DNA of 64,000 bases from Kistimonas asteriae (GCF_018263925.1 NZ_JAEVHF010000004.1:212707-276706), one strand, 5' to 3'; counted from the first letter of the stretch, positions 7,619-17,333 are shown. Program-made: numbers and translations. The notes: generated by a model from the letters alone, not told the origin.

Positions 7619-9592
7619 TTACATCAGATTCACAATACGAGGCGTGATAAGGAACAATCGGACGGTTTTGACATAGGTATCGGACTTGGAACGGAACATG
7701 GCGCCAACAAGTGGAATATCGCCCAGTACGGGTACCTTGCTGACACTTTGGTTATTGGACTCATAATAGTAACCACCAATCAACAGGCTTTCGTTCTCAT
7801 CAATGACCGCCTGTGTACTGATGGTGCTGTTCTTGATCGTGGGTAATTCTTTTACATTCTCTCTGGTGTCGCCCCGGGCGCCATCCTGAATATTCACACT
7901 GAGGTGAATTTTACGCCCGGTGACTTCTTCCACAATTCGCGGTGTCACCTTGAGGACGGAGCCATATGTGACCGGGAAAAGCTGGGCATCTTCTGTGCTG
8001 GCTACCTCAACATAAAATGTCTGACTGTTGTCCAATACTGCTTCCATATTGTCCAGCGTCAGGACCGAGGGGCGGGCCAGGACCTTGGCCTTGCCTTCCG
8101 ATGACAGCAGGTTGACCTGGGTAAACAGTCGACCACTGGTGTTCTGGATAATTGTACTGAAGGTATCGCTGACATTGGTGTCGCTGCTGAATGGATTGAA
8201 CTCAATGAAATCACTGCCGCTGCTGTTGAGGTCTAGCTTCCAGTTCACGCCGAGCCGATCCAGACTGTCCGTGTTGATATCAATAATCGAGACATTGATT
8301 TCAACCTGGGCGAGGGGTTTGTCGAGTGTATTGATCAGGCTTGCATACATCGCTATTTTCGTGGTGAGGTCATGCACGATGACGGCATTCAGGCGACGGT
8401 CAGCATTGATATAGACATTCTCTGCCTTAACATTCGGGTTTGGGGTCGTTGATTGCTGAGGCGCGTTACCGCCGGCAGGCGTCGCTTTCTGCACGCTCTG
8501 CATGGCCTGATGGGAGGTGTTGCCACTCATGGAAATACCACCACCTTGTACGATCTCACGAAGAATACTGGCAACACCGGGAATCGTGACCTGTTGGCTT
8601 CTGAAATTAAAGTTTCGGTCATCTGCCCAGGCGTATTTGAGAGGAAACACCTTGACGGTCATCTGGCTCTTCTGCCGGTTGCCCGCCTTCGAATCAAGGA
8701 GTGCGGCCGTTTGTGTCACCAGCTCCATGTAGCGTGGGGGGCCTGACAGATAGATGATGCCTTCGGCCGGCTTGGCACGCCAATAGAAGCGATTATCCCA
8801 GATACCAATATCGATTAATGTCTGGCGGAATTCCTCGGCACTCAAGTATTGCAGGCTGATAATTTCTTTTTCAATTTCCTGACTGTTGTATATGTAAAGG
8901 GTATTGCCATCAAAGTACCAGATCAGGTTATTGATGTAGGCCATCTTGTCGAGAAATTCGACCGGGGTCAGAGGCCCGAAACGGCCATTGACGACGCCTT
9001 CGACAAACTCGCTGAGTACAATTGGAATGCCATAGTTGCTGGCAAAGTTACGCAGAACATCGGCGACAGGCTCCCCATTGCCAAAATAGGCGTAGGGTTT
9101 GGTGGTGTTGAAGGCTTCCCGTGGTGGCTGCGATGGGAACGGCGCACTCATGTTCGGCTGGTTCGCTTGATAGGGGGCAGAATGGTTCCGGGGCAATGGT
9201 GGTGACGTGATGGCCTGATTCTGGTTGATATCAGAACGATAGAAACGGTTCTCCATCGGAATGCCGGCAGCCGCTTCTTTCCCGGCAGCGGGTGCTTCTT
9301 CAGGCAATAACAACTCTTCGGGATACTCGTTGCCAGGCATATAGATGATCTGGCCCACCATCACTTCGTCGGGATCACTGATACTGTTGTGATGGGACAG
9401 GAGGGCGACGGGGTAACCGTACATCTGGGCGATCTGGGAGAGGGATTCCCCGGGTTGGACGATATGCTTTTGGGCGTGGTTGCCTGAGGCATAACCGTTG
9501 TCGTACCCATAGCCCTGCTGTGCCAGACTCCCTGGCGACAGGCTGAACATGAGTATCGAACCGGCGAGTGACAGTGCCGTCACAATTCGCAT
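7619..9592 (-). CDS. sctC: Type III secretion secretin SctC with N-terminal LysM domain
   Basis: 657 aa from the ATG at 9592, which has AAGGAGG at 9603-9609; the longer frame starting at 9625 lacks such a site. The order is: signal peptide (about 1-25), a clear LysM peptidoglycan-binding repeat (about 43-87, HIVQPGESLSQIAQMYG...VGQIIYMPG), a Pro/Gln/Asn-rich linker (to about 165), T3SS secretin N0/N1 domains (YAYFGNGEPVADVLRNFAS... through the IYLSGPPRY motif), an N3 domain interrupted by a Gly/Gln/Asn-rich loop, and the C-terminal beta-barrel secretin domain (VNLLSSEGKAKVLARPSVLT, QDGARG, PVLGDIPLVGAMFRS). SctC forms the outer-membrane ring. The LysM domain is not part of the standard YscC layout. 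The gene stands alone on the minus strand, divergent from sctX. Confidence 0.95.
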   Translation of the reverse strand: MRIVTALSLAGSILMFSLSPGSLAQQGYGYDNGYASGNHAQKHIVQPGESLSQIAQMYGYPVALLSHHNSISDPDEVMVGQIIYMPGNEYPEELLLPEEAPAAGKEAAAGIPMENRFYRSDINQNQAITSPPLPRNHSAPYQANQPNMSAPFPSQPPREAFNTTKPYAYFGNGEPVADVLRNFASNYGIPIVLSEFVEGVVNGRFGPLTPVEFLDKMAYINNLIWYFDGNTLYIYNSQEIEKEIISLQYLSAEEFRQTLIDIGIWDNRFYWRAKPAEGIIYLSGPPRYMELVTQTAALLDSKAGNRQKSQMTVKVFPLKYAWADDRNFNFRSQQVTIPGVASILREIVQGGGISMSGNTSHQAMQSVQKATPAGGNAPQQSTTPNPNVKAENVYINADRRLNAVIVHDLTTKIAMYASLINTLDKPLAQVEINVSIIDINTDSLDRLGVNWKLDLNSSGSDFIEFNPFSSDTNVSDTFSTIIQNTSGRLFTQVNLLSSEGKAKVLARPSVLTLDNMEAVLDNSQTFYVEVASTEDAQLFPVTYGSVLKVTPRIVEEVTGRKIHLSVNIQDGARGDTRENVKELPTIKNSTISTQAVIDENESLLIGGYYYESNNQSVSKVPVLGDIPLVGAMFRSKSDTYVKTVRLFLITPRIVNLM

Positions 9593-9975
9593 TGCTTTAA
9601 CGCCTCCTTGCTGAAGCTTGGCCAAAACTTCAACAGAACCCCGCCGCTAAGATCTGAGCACAGGATACTGCCTCATTCCGTTGATCATGTCCGTATGACA
9701 GGTGTTAAAAAGAATCGGATAACTTTAGTACGGTTTTATAATAAAAAACGACTCCAATATCACAAGTTTATACAACGAATAGCCTGTCTGCACAATTAAC
9801 TGTCATTTAACGGGGCTGTTCAGCGCTTATTGGGTTTGCCTGCCGGATTGTTGATCCGAAATAACAAAAAGGCTGCATTTCATCGATTTTCCCAAGGGGC
9901 TATTTCTGTCGGGCTTCTAAACTTTAAGGAGGCACCAGTGCCAGTTTCTTTTATGGATGCGGGGCGACGCGACGG
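9593..9975. promoter_or_regulatory. Divergent intergenic region between sctC and sctX, with a possible leader peptide
   Basis: 383 bp without a clear gene. It must hold the promoters for sctC (minus) and sctXYV (plus), but I find no confident -35/-10 pair or regulator box. Near its right end a strong AAGGAGG (9925-9931) precedes a GTG at 9938 that opens a 15-codon frame ending in TGA at 9983-9985. That frame overlaps the sctX ATG at 9976, which itself has no good ribosome-binding site. This arrangement would allow translational coupling of sctX to a short leader. The coupling is inference. Confidence 0.4.
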
Positions 9976-10368
9976 ATGGCAATGAATCTGGATATTAACC
10001 GCGGTCTGACAGGTATCAGCTATCTGACAGATACGTCGGAGCTCCCTGACCTTGGCGCCTCCCGAAAAACCACCGTTTCCACGGCTAATAGCTATTCGGT
10101 TGCCGATAACGTGGGTGATGCCCTGGGTTATGACAACCAGGATAAAAAGCTCGCTGACTTCGCCCGTAATGCAGTGAGGCATCAATACAATGTGTCTGAG
10201 CATAAGGACAACCTGAAGGCGACGAAAGAATTCGTCACCGATGTGTTGAACAGCGATATTCCTGAAGAGGACAAGGCCGTGCTCAAGACAATGCTGGCGG
10301 AAATTGAGCAGGATGAACTGCTCTTTCAGGATGCACAGATGCGTGGTCTTGTACTAATAGCGGTGTAA
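9976..10368 (+). CDS. sctX: SctX-like (YscX) type III secretion protein
   Basis: 130 aa, soluble, mainly helical in its second half. Its position directly before a YscY-like TPR protein and SctV matches the Yersinia yscX-yscY-yscV order. The C-terminal layout also fits YscX: a helix (LADFARNAVRHQYNV, compare the YscX DFASPGYTFHG area), then a helical pair ending near ELLFQDAQMRGLVL. YscX is exported and works with YscY and SctV in substrate switching and needle assembly. Sequence identity to YscX is low by eye, so context carries much of the call. The ATG at 9976 lacks a good Shine-Dalgarno and overlaps a short upstream frame. Confidence 0.65.
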   Translation: MAMNLDINRGLTGISYLTDTSELPDLGASRKTTVSTANSYSVADNVGDALGYDNQDKKLADFARNAVRHQYNVSEHKDNLKATKEFVTDVLNSDIPEEDKAVLKTMLAEIEQDELLFQDAQMRGLVLIAV

Positions 10369-10371
10369 ATC

Positions 10372-10698
10372 ATGGCAACAGGGATGGATCAGGGGAAGAT
10401 CGACTGGCTGTTGACTCAGGCCTACACCAAGATGCGTCACCGTCAGTACAAAAGCAGCCTGGCGTTGCTTGAGGGATTGCGTATTCTGGCGCCGGATCAC
10501 CCCGAAGTTTACCGCATGCTTTCTTATACCCTCCTACAGGCGGACCAGCCTGAAGAATGCCTGCAGATGGTCGATAAGTACCTGCAATATCTGCCTTCAG
10601 CTGCGGACGATGAAGAGATCCGCTGGATAGAGGCCAGAGCCAGGTTGCGGCTGGATAAAACTGCGAACGGAGCCCAGCAAGGCGAAACATCCGATTAA
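10372..10698 (+). CDS. sctY: SctY-like (YscY) TPR chaperone
   Basis: 108 aa with TPR-like helical repeats: [40 protein letters not shown], and a third repeat ending in a helix with IEARARL. YscY is a small TPR protein that binds YscX and SctV. Length and repeat layout agree with Yersinia YscY (114 aa). It starts three bases after the sctX stop, and sctV follows 26 bp downstream, so sctX-sctY-sctV form one operon. TPR proteins look alike, and without the neighbours I would call this only a TPR protein. Confidence 0.75.
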   Translation: MATGMDQGKIDWLLTQAYTKMRHRQYKSSLALLEGLRILAPDHPEVYRMLSYTLLQADQPEECLQMVDKYLQYLPSAADDEEIRWIEARARLRLDKTANGAQQGETSD

Positions 10699-10724
10699 CC
10701 GCCGTAGTCGACCGGCAGGGGACC

Positions 10725-12821
10725 ATGAGCAGCCTCAGAATCAATGCAATTCTACAGGGCATAGGCAGCCGCAAGGATGTGATGCTGGCGATTCTGCTGG
10801 TATCCATCATTGTCCTGATTATCCTGCCGGTTCCCACCGTACTGGTGGATGTGCTGATCGCCACCAATATGGGGATTTCCGCCATCCTGTTGATGACGGC
10901 GATTTACCTGAAGTCTCCGCTTGAATTTTCGACCTTTCCTTCGGTTCTGCTGGTGACGACGCTGTTCCGTCTGGCGCTGTCCATTACCACCACCCGTCTG
11001 ATTCTGCTGCAGGCCGATGCCGGCCAGATCGTATATACCTTTGGTAATTTCGTGGTGGGCGGGAATCTCATCGTCGGGATGGTGATCTTCCTGATCATTA
11101 CCATTGTTCAGTTCCTGGTTATCACCAAGGGGTCTGAACGGGTGGCGGAAGTGGCTGCCCGATTCTCTCTGGACGGTATGCCCGGCAAACAGATGAGTAT
11201 TGATGCCGATATGCGCGCCGGCTCCATTGATATGGAAGAAGCTCAGGCCCGCCGGGGACGGGTAGAGAAAGAGTCACAGCTGTATGGTTCCATGGATGGC
11301 GCCATGAAGTTTGTGAAAGGTGACGCCATTGCCGGTCTGATCATTATTTTTGTGAACATCGGTGCGGGCGTTGCTATTGGTGTGTTCCAGATGGACATGA
11401 CCTCTGGTGAGGCGCTGCAGCTTTTCTCCGTCCTGACCATCGGGGATGGTCTGATCGCACAGATCCCGGCGCTGCTGATCTCCATAACGGCCGGTATCAT
11501 CGTGACCCGGGTGGCCAACGAGGATGCCACCGATCTGGGTAATGAGATCGGCGACCAGCTCATGAACAAGCCCAAGGCACTGCTGGTCGGTAGTGGGTTG
11601 TTGCTGGGCTTTGCAACAGTACCCGGTTTCCCTACGCTGACATTTCTGCTCCTTGCCATGCTGGTGGGCGGTGGCGGCTTTATGAAGCTCCGCAAGCTGC
11701 GGCGTGAGGAGTTACACGAAGATGAGGGCGGTATTCCCGCCATGGCCGCGGCGGCGGATGGCAAACCTGACAAGAAGCAGCGTCTGGACAAACAGGAAGA
11801 GTTCTCCCAGACCTTGCCCCTGATCATTGATGTGCCGACCTCGTTGCAGAATCGTCTGAATACGACAGAGTTGAATGAAGAACTCCTTAAAGTCAGAAAA
11901 GCCCTGTATATGGACCTTGGGGTGCCTTTCCCGGGTATTCATCTTCGCTTTAATGATGCGGTTGAGGATGAGCATTACAAGATCCTGCTCAATGAAGTGC
12001 CTGTTGCCAATGGCCATTTCCGGCAAGGGTATGTGTTTGCGCGGGAACAGGCAGAACATCTCGATATGCTCAAAATTCCTTATGAAATGGGTGAGCCGTT
12101 TATTCCGTTACTCGATAGCCTCTGGGTGCAGGAATCCAAAAAAGACGCGCTGGATAATGCCGGCGTTAATTATATGAGCGATTCAAAGATTCTTACCCAT
12201 CACCTGGCCTTCGTCCTCAAGAAATATGCGGAAGACTTCATTGGTATTCAGGAAGCCCGTTATCTGCTGGAGAAAATGGAAGACACCTTCGGCGAGTTGA
12301 TCAAAGAAGTACAGCGCCTGATCCCGGTCAACAAGATTGCCGAAATCTTCCAGCGGCTGGTGTCCGAAGATATTTCTATCCGGAACCTGCGGACCATCCT
12401 GCAATCGCTGGTGGTCTGGGGGCACAAGGAAAAAGAAGTGGTGCAGCTGACGGAATATGTCCGGGGCAGTCTCAAGCGGTATATCAGCTTCAAATACAGT
12501 AACGGGCAGAATATTCTGCCGGTCTATCTGCTGGACCAGGATCTGGAAGATACGATCCGCAGCGGTATTCGTCAGACCTCGGCTGGCGCCTACCTGGCCC
12601 TTGATCCGACAGTCACCGCCCGCTTTGTGGAAGTCGTGAAGCAGACCATCGGCCGTATCGGTCACCTGGATAACAAGCCGGTACTGATCACATCCATGGA
12701 TATCCGTCGGTATGTGAGAAAACTGCTGGAAGCGGAAGTGTATGAACTGGCTGTCCTGTCCCACCAGGAATTGACGGAAGAAGTGACGGTGCAGCCGCTG
12801 GGCAGAATCTCGCTGACCTGA
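10725..12821 (+). CDS. sctV: Type III secretion export gate protein SctV (YscV/LcrD/FlhA family)
   Basis: 698 aa, the full family length. About seven to eight transmembrane helices occupy residues 15-320, with the highly conserved FHIPEP-type loop signatures: [32 protein letters not shown], and the cytoplasmic loop [19 protein letters not shown]...[20 protein letters not shown]. The large C-terminal cytoplasmic domain (about 360-698), which forms the nonameric ring that docks chaperone-effector complexes, includes [13 protein letters not shown] and [32 protein letters not shown] at 10718-10723 precedes the ATG. It ends the T3SS genes visible here. Confidence 0.97.
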   Translation: MSSLRINAILQGIGSRKDVMLAILLVSIIVLIILPVPTVLVDVLIATNMGISAILLMTAIYLKSPLEFSTFPSVLLVTTLFRLALSITTTRLILLQADAGQIVYTFGNFVVGGNLIVGMVIFLIITIVQFLVITKGSERVAEVAARFSLDGMPGKQMSIDADMRAGSIDMEEAQARRGRVEKESQLYGSMDGAMKFVKGDAIAGLIIIFVNIGAGVAIGVFQMDMTSGEALQLFSVLTIGDGLIAQIPALLISITAGIIVTRVANEDATDLGNEIGDQLMNKPKALLVGSGLLLGFATVPGFPTLTFLLLAMLVGGGGFMKLRKLRREELHEDEGGIPAMAAAADGKPDKKQRLDKQEEFSQTLPLIIDVPTSLQNRLNTTELNEELLKVRKALYMDLGVPFPGIHLRFNDAVEDEHYKILLNEVPVANGHFRQGYVFAREQAEHLDMLKIPYEMGEPFIPLLDSLWVQESKKDALDNAGVNYMSDSKILTHHLAFVLKKYAEDFIGIQEARYLLEKMEDTFGELIKEVQRLIPVNKIAEIFQRLVSEDISIRNLRTILQSLVVWGHKEKEVVQLTEYVRGSLKRYISFKYSNGQNILPVYLLDQDLEDTIRSGIRQTSAGAYLALDPTVTARFVEVVKQTIGRIGHLDNKPVLITSMDIRRYVRKLLEAEVYELAVLSHQELTEEVTVQPLGRISLT

Positions 12822-12872
12822 GCAGGCCTGGCGTAATCCAGAGAGCGTGGGGAAGTTGTTTGTCAGGCTTTT

Positions 12873-13412
12873 CTAGTGAATCGTTGGATAGTCGTCCTCA
12901 TCCAACCGTGCATAGACATACTGGTCGTAGTATTTGCCATTCTTGCAGATGTTTTTACGCAATACCCCTTCCAGCTGAAATCCACATTTAACCAGCACTT
13001 TCTGGGAACCGATGTTGTATTCAATAACATCCGCGAACAGACGCTTCAGCCCACGCTTTTTAAACGCATACTCCGCCACACTGTTAACCGCTCTGGTGAC
13101 GATTCCCTGTCCCCAGTATTCCTCACTGACCCAGAAACTTATCTCGGCGCTGTTTCGGTGAACATCGCCTTGCACCAGGAAGCCAATCTCCCCGATAGCC
13201 TCTTTTTGGGTGGCGATGGCAAAACGGCTTTCCGTCTCATGTTCTTTGGCGTGCTGAATCCAATGCCGGGCATGTTCGATGGTATAGGGCACCGGGAAGC
13301 TTTCGCGCTGGTTGACCGCGATATTGGGATTGTCCCCGTGTTTGGCCAGTCCGGATGCATCGCCATACAGCAGACTGCGGAGAGAGACGTCATCGGTGAG
13401 CTGGATGTCCAT
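12873..13412 (-). CDS. GNAT N-acetyltransferase, RimJ/RimL-like
   Basis: About 179 aa from the ATG at 13412, which has a GGGGGT-type ribosome-binding site; a longer frame to 13448 is less likely. Family features are an early strand (VSLRSLLYGDASGLAKHGDN), a central EISFWVSEEYWGQGIVTRAVNSVAEYAF segment with the acetyl-CoA-binding GQGIVT loop, and the C-terminal NIGSQKVLVKCGFQLEGVLRKNI motif typical of RimJ/RimL-type acetyltransferases. These enzymes acetylate ribosomal protein N-termini, amino acids or small amines; the substrate cannot be read from the sequence. It converges on sctV with a 51-bp gap and is probably not part of the T3SS. Confidence 0.85.
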   Translation of the reverse strand: MDIQLTDDVSLRSLLYGDASGLAKHGDNPNIAVNQRESFPVPYTIEHARHWIQHAKEHETESRFAIATQKEAIGEIGFLVQGDVHRNSAEISFWVSEEYWGQGIVTRAVNSVAEYAFKKRGLKRLFADVIEYNIGSQKVLVKCGFQLEGVLRKNICKNGKYYDQYVYARLDEDDYPTIH

Positions 13413-13476
13413 ACAGCTGATACCCCCTGGATACAAAATCGTTATCAAGGGGGTTATCGGCCGTAATTGGACTCAG

Positions 13477-14379
13477 TTAATGGCCAGAATCCTTCTTCTC
13501 AAGGCGTTCATAAATCCCGCCAAGAATATCCCATTTATGCTTGACCCAGTCTGGTGCCAGAAGGTACTGGTGTGCGCCAGAGCCGGTCAATCGGTGAAAA
13601 AGCAGCTCTTTGGGCGCGGTTTTGATGATTTCCACCACCGTATTCACGTAATCGTTCATGCTTAGCTCAGGCACCAGGCCCTGCTTCCACTCCCGGGCCA
13701 GTTGCGTGCCCTTGACGATATGGAGGGGATGAATCTTGATAGCTTTGACGCCCAGGTCCAGCACTCGCTGGTAACTGGTCAGGGTATCTTTGGCGGTTTC
13801 CCCCGGAATACCCATGATCAGGTGGGTGCACAGGTTCAGGCCATAGTGGTGAACCCGCTGTACGGCATCCTCGTAATCAGCAAAGGTATGGCCGCGATTG
13901 ATGCGCTCCAGCGATGTGTCAAAGCTGGATTGCAGGCCGAGTTCCAGCCAGATTTCGTGGCCCTGCTGTTGGTAGTCAGCCAGGAGGGCCAGTACCGGGT
14001 CTGGCACGCAGTCGGGACGGGTGCCGATAGCCAGGCCGATAATCTCATCAGCCGCCAGCGCTTCATCGTAGAGCGCTTTCAGGCGCTCAATTTCGCCATA
14101 GGTGTTTGAGTAGGACTGGAAATAGGCAATGAAACGACGTGCCTTGCGTACCTGTTCTACGCGGGTACGTGCGGCATTGAGTTGCGCTGTCACGGAGCCA
14201 GCTTTGGTCGAGGCAGGGCTGAACGAGTTGTTGTTACAGAAACTGCAGCCGCCAATACCCTTGGTGCCGTCGCGGTTAGGGCAGGTAAAGTCAGCATTGA
14301 CGGACAGTTTGTGAATCGGCTCTCCGTATTTTTGACGGAGGTAATTGCCAAAGGTATTGACGTAACGGGTCAGATCCAT
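13477..14379 (-). CDS. yhcC: Radical SAM protein, YhcC/TIGR01212 family
   Basis: 300 aa from the ATG at 14379, chosen because MDLTRYVNTFGNYLRQKYG aligns with the start of E. coli YhcC. The radical SAM cluster motif appears as CPNRDGTKGIGGCSFC, the extended-spacing Cys pattern of this family (C-x11-C-x2-C). Further family blocks are YFQSYSNTYGE, IGTRPDCVPDPVL, GHEIWLELGLQSS and HLIMGIPGET. The molecular function of YhcC is not firmly established. The gene sits next to the GNAT gene on the same strand but is separated by 64 bp. Confidence 0.92.
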   Translation of the reverse strand: MDLTRYVNTFGNYLRQKYGEPIHKLSVNADFTCPNRDGTKGIGGCSFCNNNSFSPASTKAGSVTAQLNAARTRVEQVRKARRFIAYFQSYSNTYGEIERLKALYDEALAADEIIGLAIGTRPDCVPDPVLALLADYQQQGHEIWLELGLQSSFDTSLERINRGHTFADYEDAVQRVHHYGLNLCTHLIMGIPGETAKDTLTSYQRVLDLGVKAIKIHPLHIVKGTQLAREWKQGLVPELSMNDYVNTVVEIIKTAPKELLFHRLTGSGAHQYLLAPDWVKHKWDILGGIYERLEKKDSGH

Positions 14380-14570
14380 AAGCGCGTGATGACGGGTTAT
14401 CAGAAACCTGTCGGTTGGCCTCTGTAGCGATAAGTAAGGGGGAGACTGGCTGTTTGGCACAATACGTGAACTGTTCGTTGGCCACTATCCGTGTTTTTGC
14501 GGATCAGTATTTGAGGGATGATGATAGATGGCTGCCGGCCTGCGGCCGGCACTGGGGTGAAAGCGGGGGC

Positions 14571-14876
14571 TTACTGATGCTTGCGCATCTTTTCGAGGAC
14601 ATCTTTGACGATACGGCGGGCATTGGCCTCGGTGGCTTTGCTGTTCTTGTTGTCTGACTGGCTTTTGCTGTCAATGATGCGCGTTGCCAGCTTGCGGGCC
14701 ACGGACGCGACCAGTTCATCCATGAAGGCTTCGTCGAACCAGGGCATGTCGCTGAACTGGATCTGGACCAGCTGCGTTTCCTTCTTTTTCTTGCCCTGCT
14801 CAGAGAAATGGATAGCAAAATCCCCGTTATCGGACGCGCTCTGACTGATGGTCAGGGTAAACTGTTCGCCGCTCAT
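14571..14876 (-). CDS. Small charged protein of unknown function
   Basis: 101 aa, not recognised. The N-terminal half looks like beta strands (FTLTISQSASDNGDFAIHFS, then a Lys-rich turn and TQLVQIQFS). The second half is helical and rich in Lys, Arg, Asp and Glu (DELVASVARKLATRIIDSKSQ...ARRIVKDVLEKMRKHQ). It has no signal peptide or membrane segment. A GGAG ribosome-binding site lies about nine bases before the ATG. Overlapping frames on both strands have biased compositions typical of shadows, so I take this one as real. It might be a small chaperone or regulator, but nothing proves a link to the T3SS. Confidence 0.55.
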   Translation of the reverse strand: MSGEQFTLTISQSASDNGDFAIHFSEQGKKKKETQLVQIQFSDMPWFDEAFMDELVASVARKLATRIIDSKSQSDNKNSKATEANARRIVKDVLEKMRKHQ

Positions 14877-15083
14877 GACTATCCATCTCCAGACTGTTAT
14901 ACCCTGATTGTCGGCAGGGGCATGACCGGCTTTACGGTCTTATTACACGCATTTTTTTCTTTGCATGCCTGGACGATATTTTTCTGTTCGGAGTGCCATT
15001 TACCTGCTACCGGTGAGGTTCAGACTGTGCTTGCGGTGTTTCAGTTTTGCACATTTTCCCAATCAGTCCGGGGGGGAGTTGTC

Positions 15084-15419
15084 ATGATTACTGATATCCA
15101 GATGCAGTCGCTGGTTCAGCGGGTTGCCCATCATGCCACTATGGCGGTGCTGCACGGAAGGATGCCAAAGGATCAGGCGATTGATAACGCCATCCTGTCC
15201 ACACTGGAACGGGTGGAAGACGCGAAAACCCATGAAGAGCACTACCTGTTTTCGAGTACGACAGGCAGCCTGGCGCTGGACCTGAGTGATATGCAACGGC
15301 TCGAAATGGATGCGGGTAGAGCCTTTTTTGAGGAAGTTCAGACGGAAGATAGCAGGGATGTCATTCATGGCGTACTGGTGGTGGCAGTACTGGCTGTGAT
15401 TGCGGCCTTGACCTGGTAA
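15084..15419 (+). CDS. Small protein with a C-terminal membrane anchor, unknown function
   Basis: 111 aa from the ATG at 15084, chosen because GGGGGGAG lies at 15071-15078; the frame is open further upstream but has no comparable site. A soluble, mostly helical N-terminal part (about 90 residues, with a THEEHYLFSSTTGSLALDLSD segment) is followed by one C-terminal hydrophobic helix (VIHGVLVVAVLAVIAALTW) that reaches the last residue. This is a tail-anchored layout. Not recognised. The T3SS locus lies 2 kb away on the same strand, but nothing ties the two together. Confidence 0.6.
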   Translation: MITDIQMQSLVQRVAHHATMAVLHGRMPKDQAIDNAILSTLERVEDAKTHEEHYLFSSTTGSLALDLSDMQRLEMDAGRAFFEEVQTEDSRDVIHGVLVVAVLAVIAALTW

Positions 15420-15425
15420 TCTCGC

Positions 15426-15453
15426 GCGGAGTCAGAGACTGTTCTGGCTCCGC
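15426..15453. terminator. Stem-loop between convergent genes
   Basis: GCGGAGTCAG (15426-15435) pairs with CTGGCTCCGC (15444-15453), one G-T wobble, eight-base loop. It lies between the stop of the tail-anchored protein gene (15419) and the stop of the minus-strand oligopeptide-binding protein gene (15469). There is no T tract, so termination is likely but not certain. Confidence 0.45.
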
Positions 15454-15468
15454 CGCATATTCACGCGA

Positions 15469-17079
15469 TCACTGCTTAAGGTATAAATGCCGGGTATAGA
15501 TCTGATCTTGTGGGCTTGAATAGTAGTTGCCCACCCGGGGCGATACCAGGCGTGCTGTCACGTAGTGGTAGAGGGGAATCACCGGCATCTCCTGGTTCAG
15601 AATGCCTTCCAGTTTTTCGTAGAGCTTTTCCCGCTTATGGATATCCAGCGTGGTCAATGCGGTGGTCATTAACCGATCGTATTCAGGATAATGAAACCGG
15701 GCTTTATTACTGCTGTGGTCACTGGCAAAGATCGACAGCATGCTGGACGCTTCATCAAAATCCGCAATCCAGCTGGCCCGGGCAAGATCAAATTGGCCGG
15801 TTTTGATGGATTCAATGGCGGCTTTCCATTCCTGGTTAATCAGCTCCACCTCGACCCCTAATCCCTGTTTCCACATCTGGGCGATGGCGATGGCGATTTT
15901 TTTTCGTGATTCACTGGTGTTATAGAGGATGCTGACTTTCAGGGGATGGGTGCTGGAATAGCCAGCCTGTCGATAAAATTCCCGGGCAGCGGCCAGTCGT
16001 TCCTCGGATGACATCAGCTGATAATTCGGGGTGTAATCCGGCATGGATGAAGTATACGGCGGTGTAAATGTGTAGGCAGGGATTTGCCCTTCACCCAGTA
16101 CTTTTTCCGTTAAAATCTGGCGGTCAATGGCATAGGCGAGTGCTTTGCGCAGATTGGCTTCCATGAACGGCGCCTTGCGGGTGTTAAAGGCGTAATACTC
16201 CGTGCCCAGTAAACGGGAGAGCTGGATCTCTGCGGCCTGCTTTTTCTTGATATGGGCATAGAAATTGGCGGGGAGCCCACTGGTGATGTCCAGCTCGCCA
16301 GCCTGGTAGCGGTGATATTCCGCTGAAGGTGAGGTCAGTGGCAGGTAGGACACCTGCGAGATTTTCAAGTGTTTGTATGCGGGGTGACGCTTGTTGGCGG
16401 CCAGTACAATATGCTCATTGACGACCCAGTCGGTCAGAGTGTAACTGCCGTTAGAGACAATATTGTTTTTGTCAATCCAGTTTTCGCCGTGTTGTTTGAC
16501 AATCTCCCGGGGGACTGGAAACAGTACCGGATGGGTGAGTGTTTCCAGGAACCATGCCAGAGGTCGGTCCAGCGTGACCTCCAGAGTGTCGGGTGATTTG
16601 GCGGTAACCCCAAGGTGAGAGGGGGGCAGCTCTCCTCGAATGATGGCATCGGCATGGGTGATGCCGAGCATTTCAAGGTACCAGGCATAGGGCGATGCGG
16701 TTTTGGGATCCACGGCCCGCTGCCAGGCATAGACAAAATCCTCGGCAGTTACCGGGGTACCGTTGGACCACTGACTCTGCCGGAGATGGAAGGTCCACAC
16801 CCGGCCGTTATTGCTGACGTCCCAGCGTGTCGCCTGCGCCGGCACAATGTCCCAGCTTCTGTCCCGGGTCACCAGACCATCAAACAGGTCATTGGCAATG
16901 TTGATGGCTGGCAGGCTGTGTATCTGTTGCGGGTCAAGCGATTCGGGTTCTGCTGCATTGCCTCGAACCAGCTGGCTGCCTGAGAGCTTGGCAAACACGC
17001 TACTGGCGCTGGCCAGAGAGATTGTGATGCAGAGCAGAAAAAGGCAGAGCGACTTACGAAGTGAATGGCCGTGTGGCAT
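15469..17079 (-). CDS. Oligopeptide ABC transporter substrate-binding protein (OppA/MppA-like)
   Basis: 536 aa with an N-terminal signal peptide (RKSLCLFLLCITISLASASSVFA). The mature part is the SBP_bac_5 fold: LVRGNAAEPESLDPQQ at the start, WTFHLRQSQWSNGTPVTAEDFVYAWQRA, NIVSNGSYTLTDWV, and a RKALAYAIDRQIL hinge region. The layout and length match OppA/MppA, which bind oligopeptides or murein tripeptide in the periplasm. No permease or ATPase gene is nearby, so it would have to share a transporter encoded elsewhere, as MppA does with the Opp system. The specificity cannot be told from the sequence. Confidence 0.9.
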   Translation of the reverse strand: MPHGHSLRKSLCLFLLCITISLASASSVFAKLSGSQLVRGNAAEPESLDPQQIHSLPAINIANDLFDGLVTRDRSWDIVPAQATRWDVSNNGRVWTFHLRQSQWSNGTPVTAEDFVYAWQRAVDPKTASPYAWYLEMLGITHADAIIRGELPPSHLGVTAKSPDTLEVTLDRPLAWFLETLTHPVLFPVPREIVKQHGENWIDKNNIVSNGSYTLTDWVVNEHIVLAANKRHPAYKHLKISQVSYLPLTSPSAEYHRYQAGELDITSGLPANFYAHIKKKQAAEIQLSRLLGTEYYAFNTRKAPFMEANLRKALAYAIDRQILTEKVLGEGQIPAYTFTPPYTSSMPDYTPNYQLMSSEERLAAAREFYRQAGYSSTHPLKVSILYNTSESRKKIAIAIAQMWKQGLGVEVELINQEWKAAIESIKTGQFDLARASWIADFDEASSMLSIFASDHSSNKARFHYPEYDRLMTTALTTLDIHKREKLYEKLEGILNQEMPVIPLYHYVTARLVSPRVGNYYSSPQDQIYTRHLYLKQ

Positions 17080-17333
17080 GCCTGAGTTTCCCCTTACTGT
17101 GATCGCTTAACAGGTTGTAACTATCGTCTTTTTTATGCGGATTGTGGATAACGAGACGATGCCTGATGCCCTGATCCGACTGGCTGACAACTATCCTTAT
17201 AGGAGCAACAGGTACAAAGACACACTCTTTCCCTGTGGTTTGGCAGCAGGTCATTAACCATTAAACATACCGCTCATACGCCAAAGCTCAAGGGAAAAGA
17301 ACGGATTGTTTTGTGAATCAGGAGGGATGGGCA

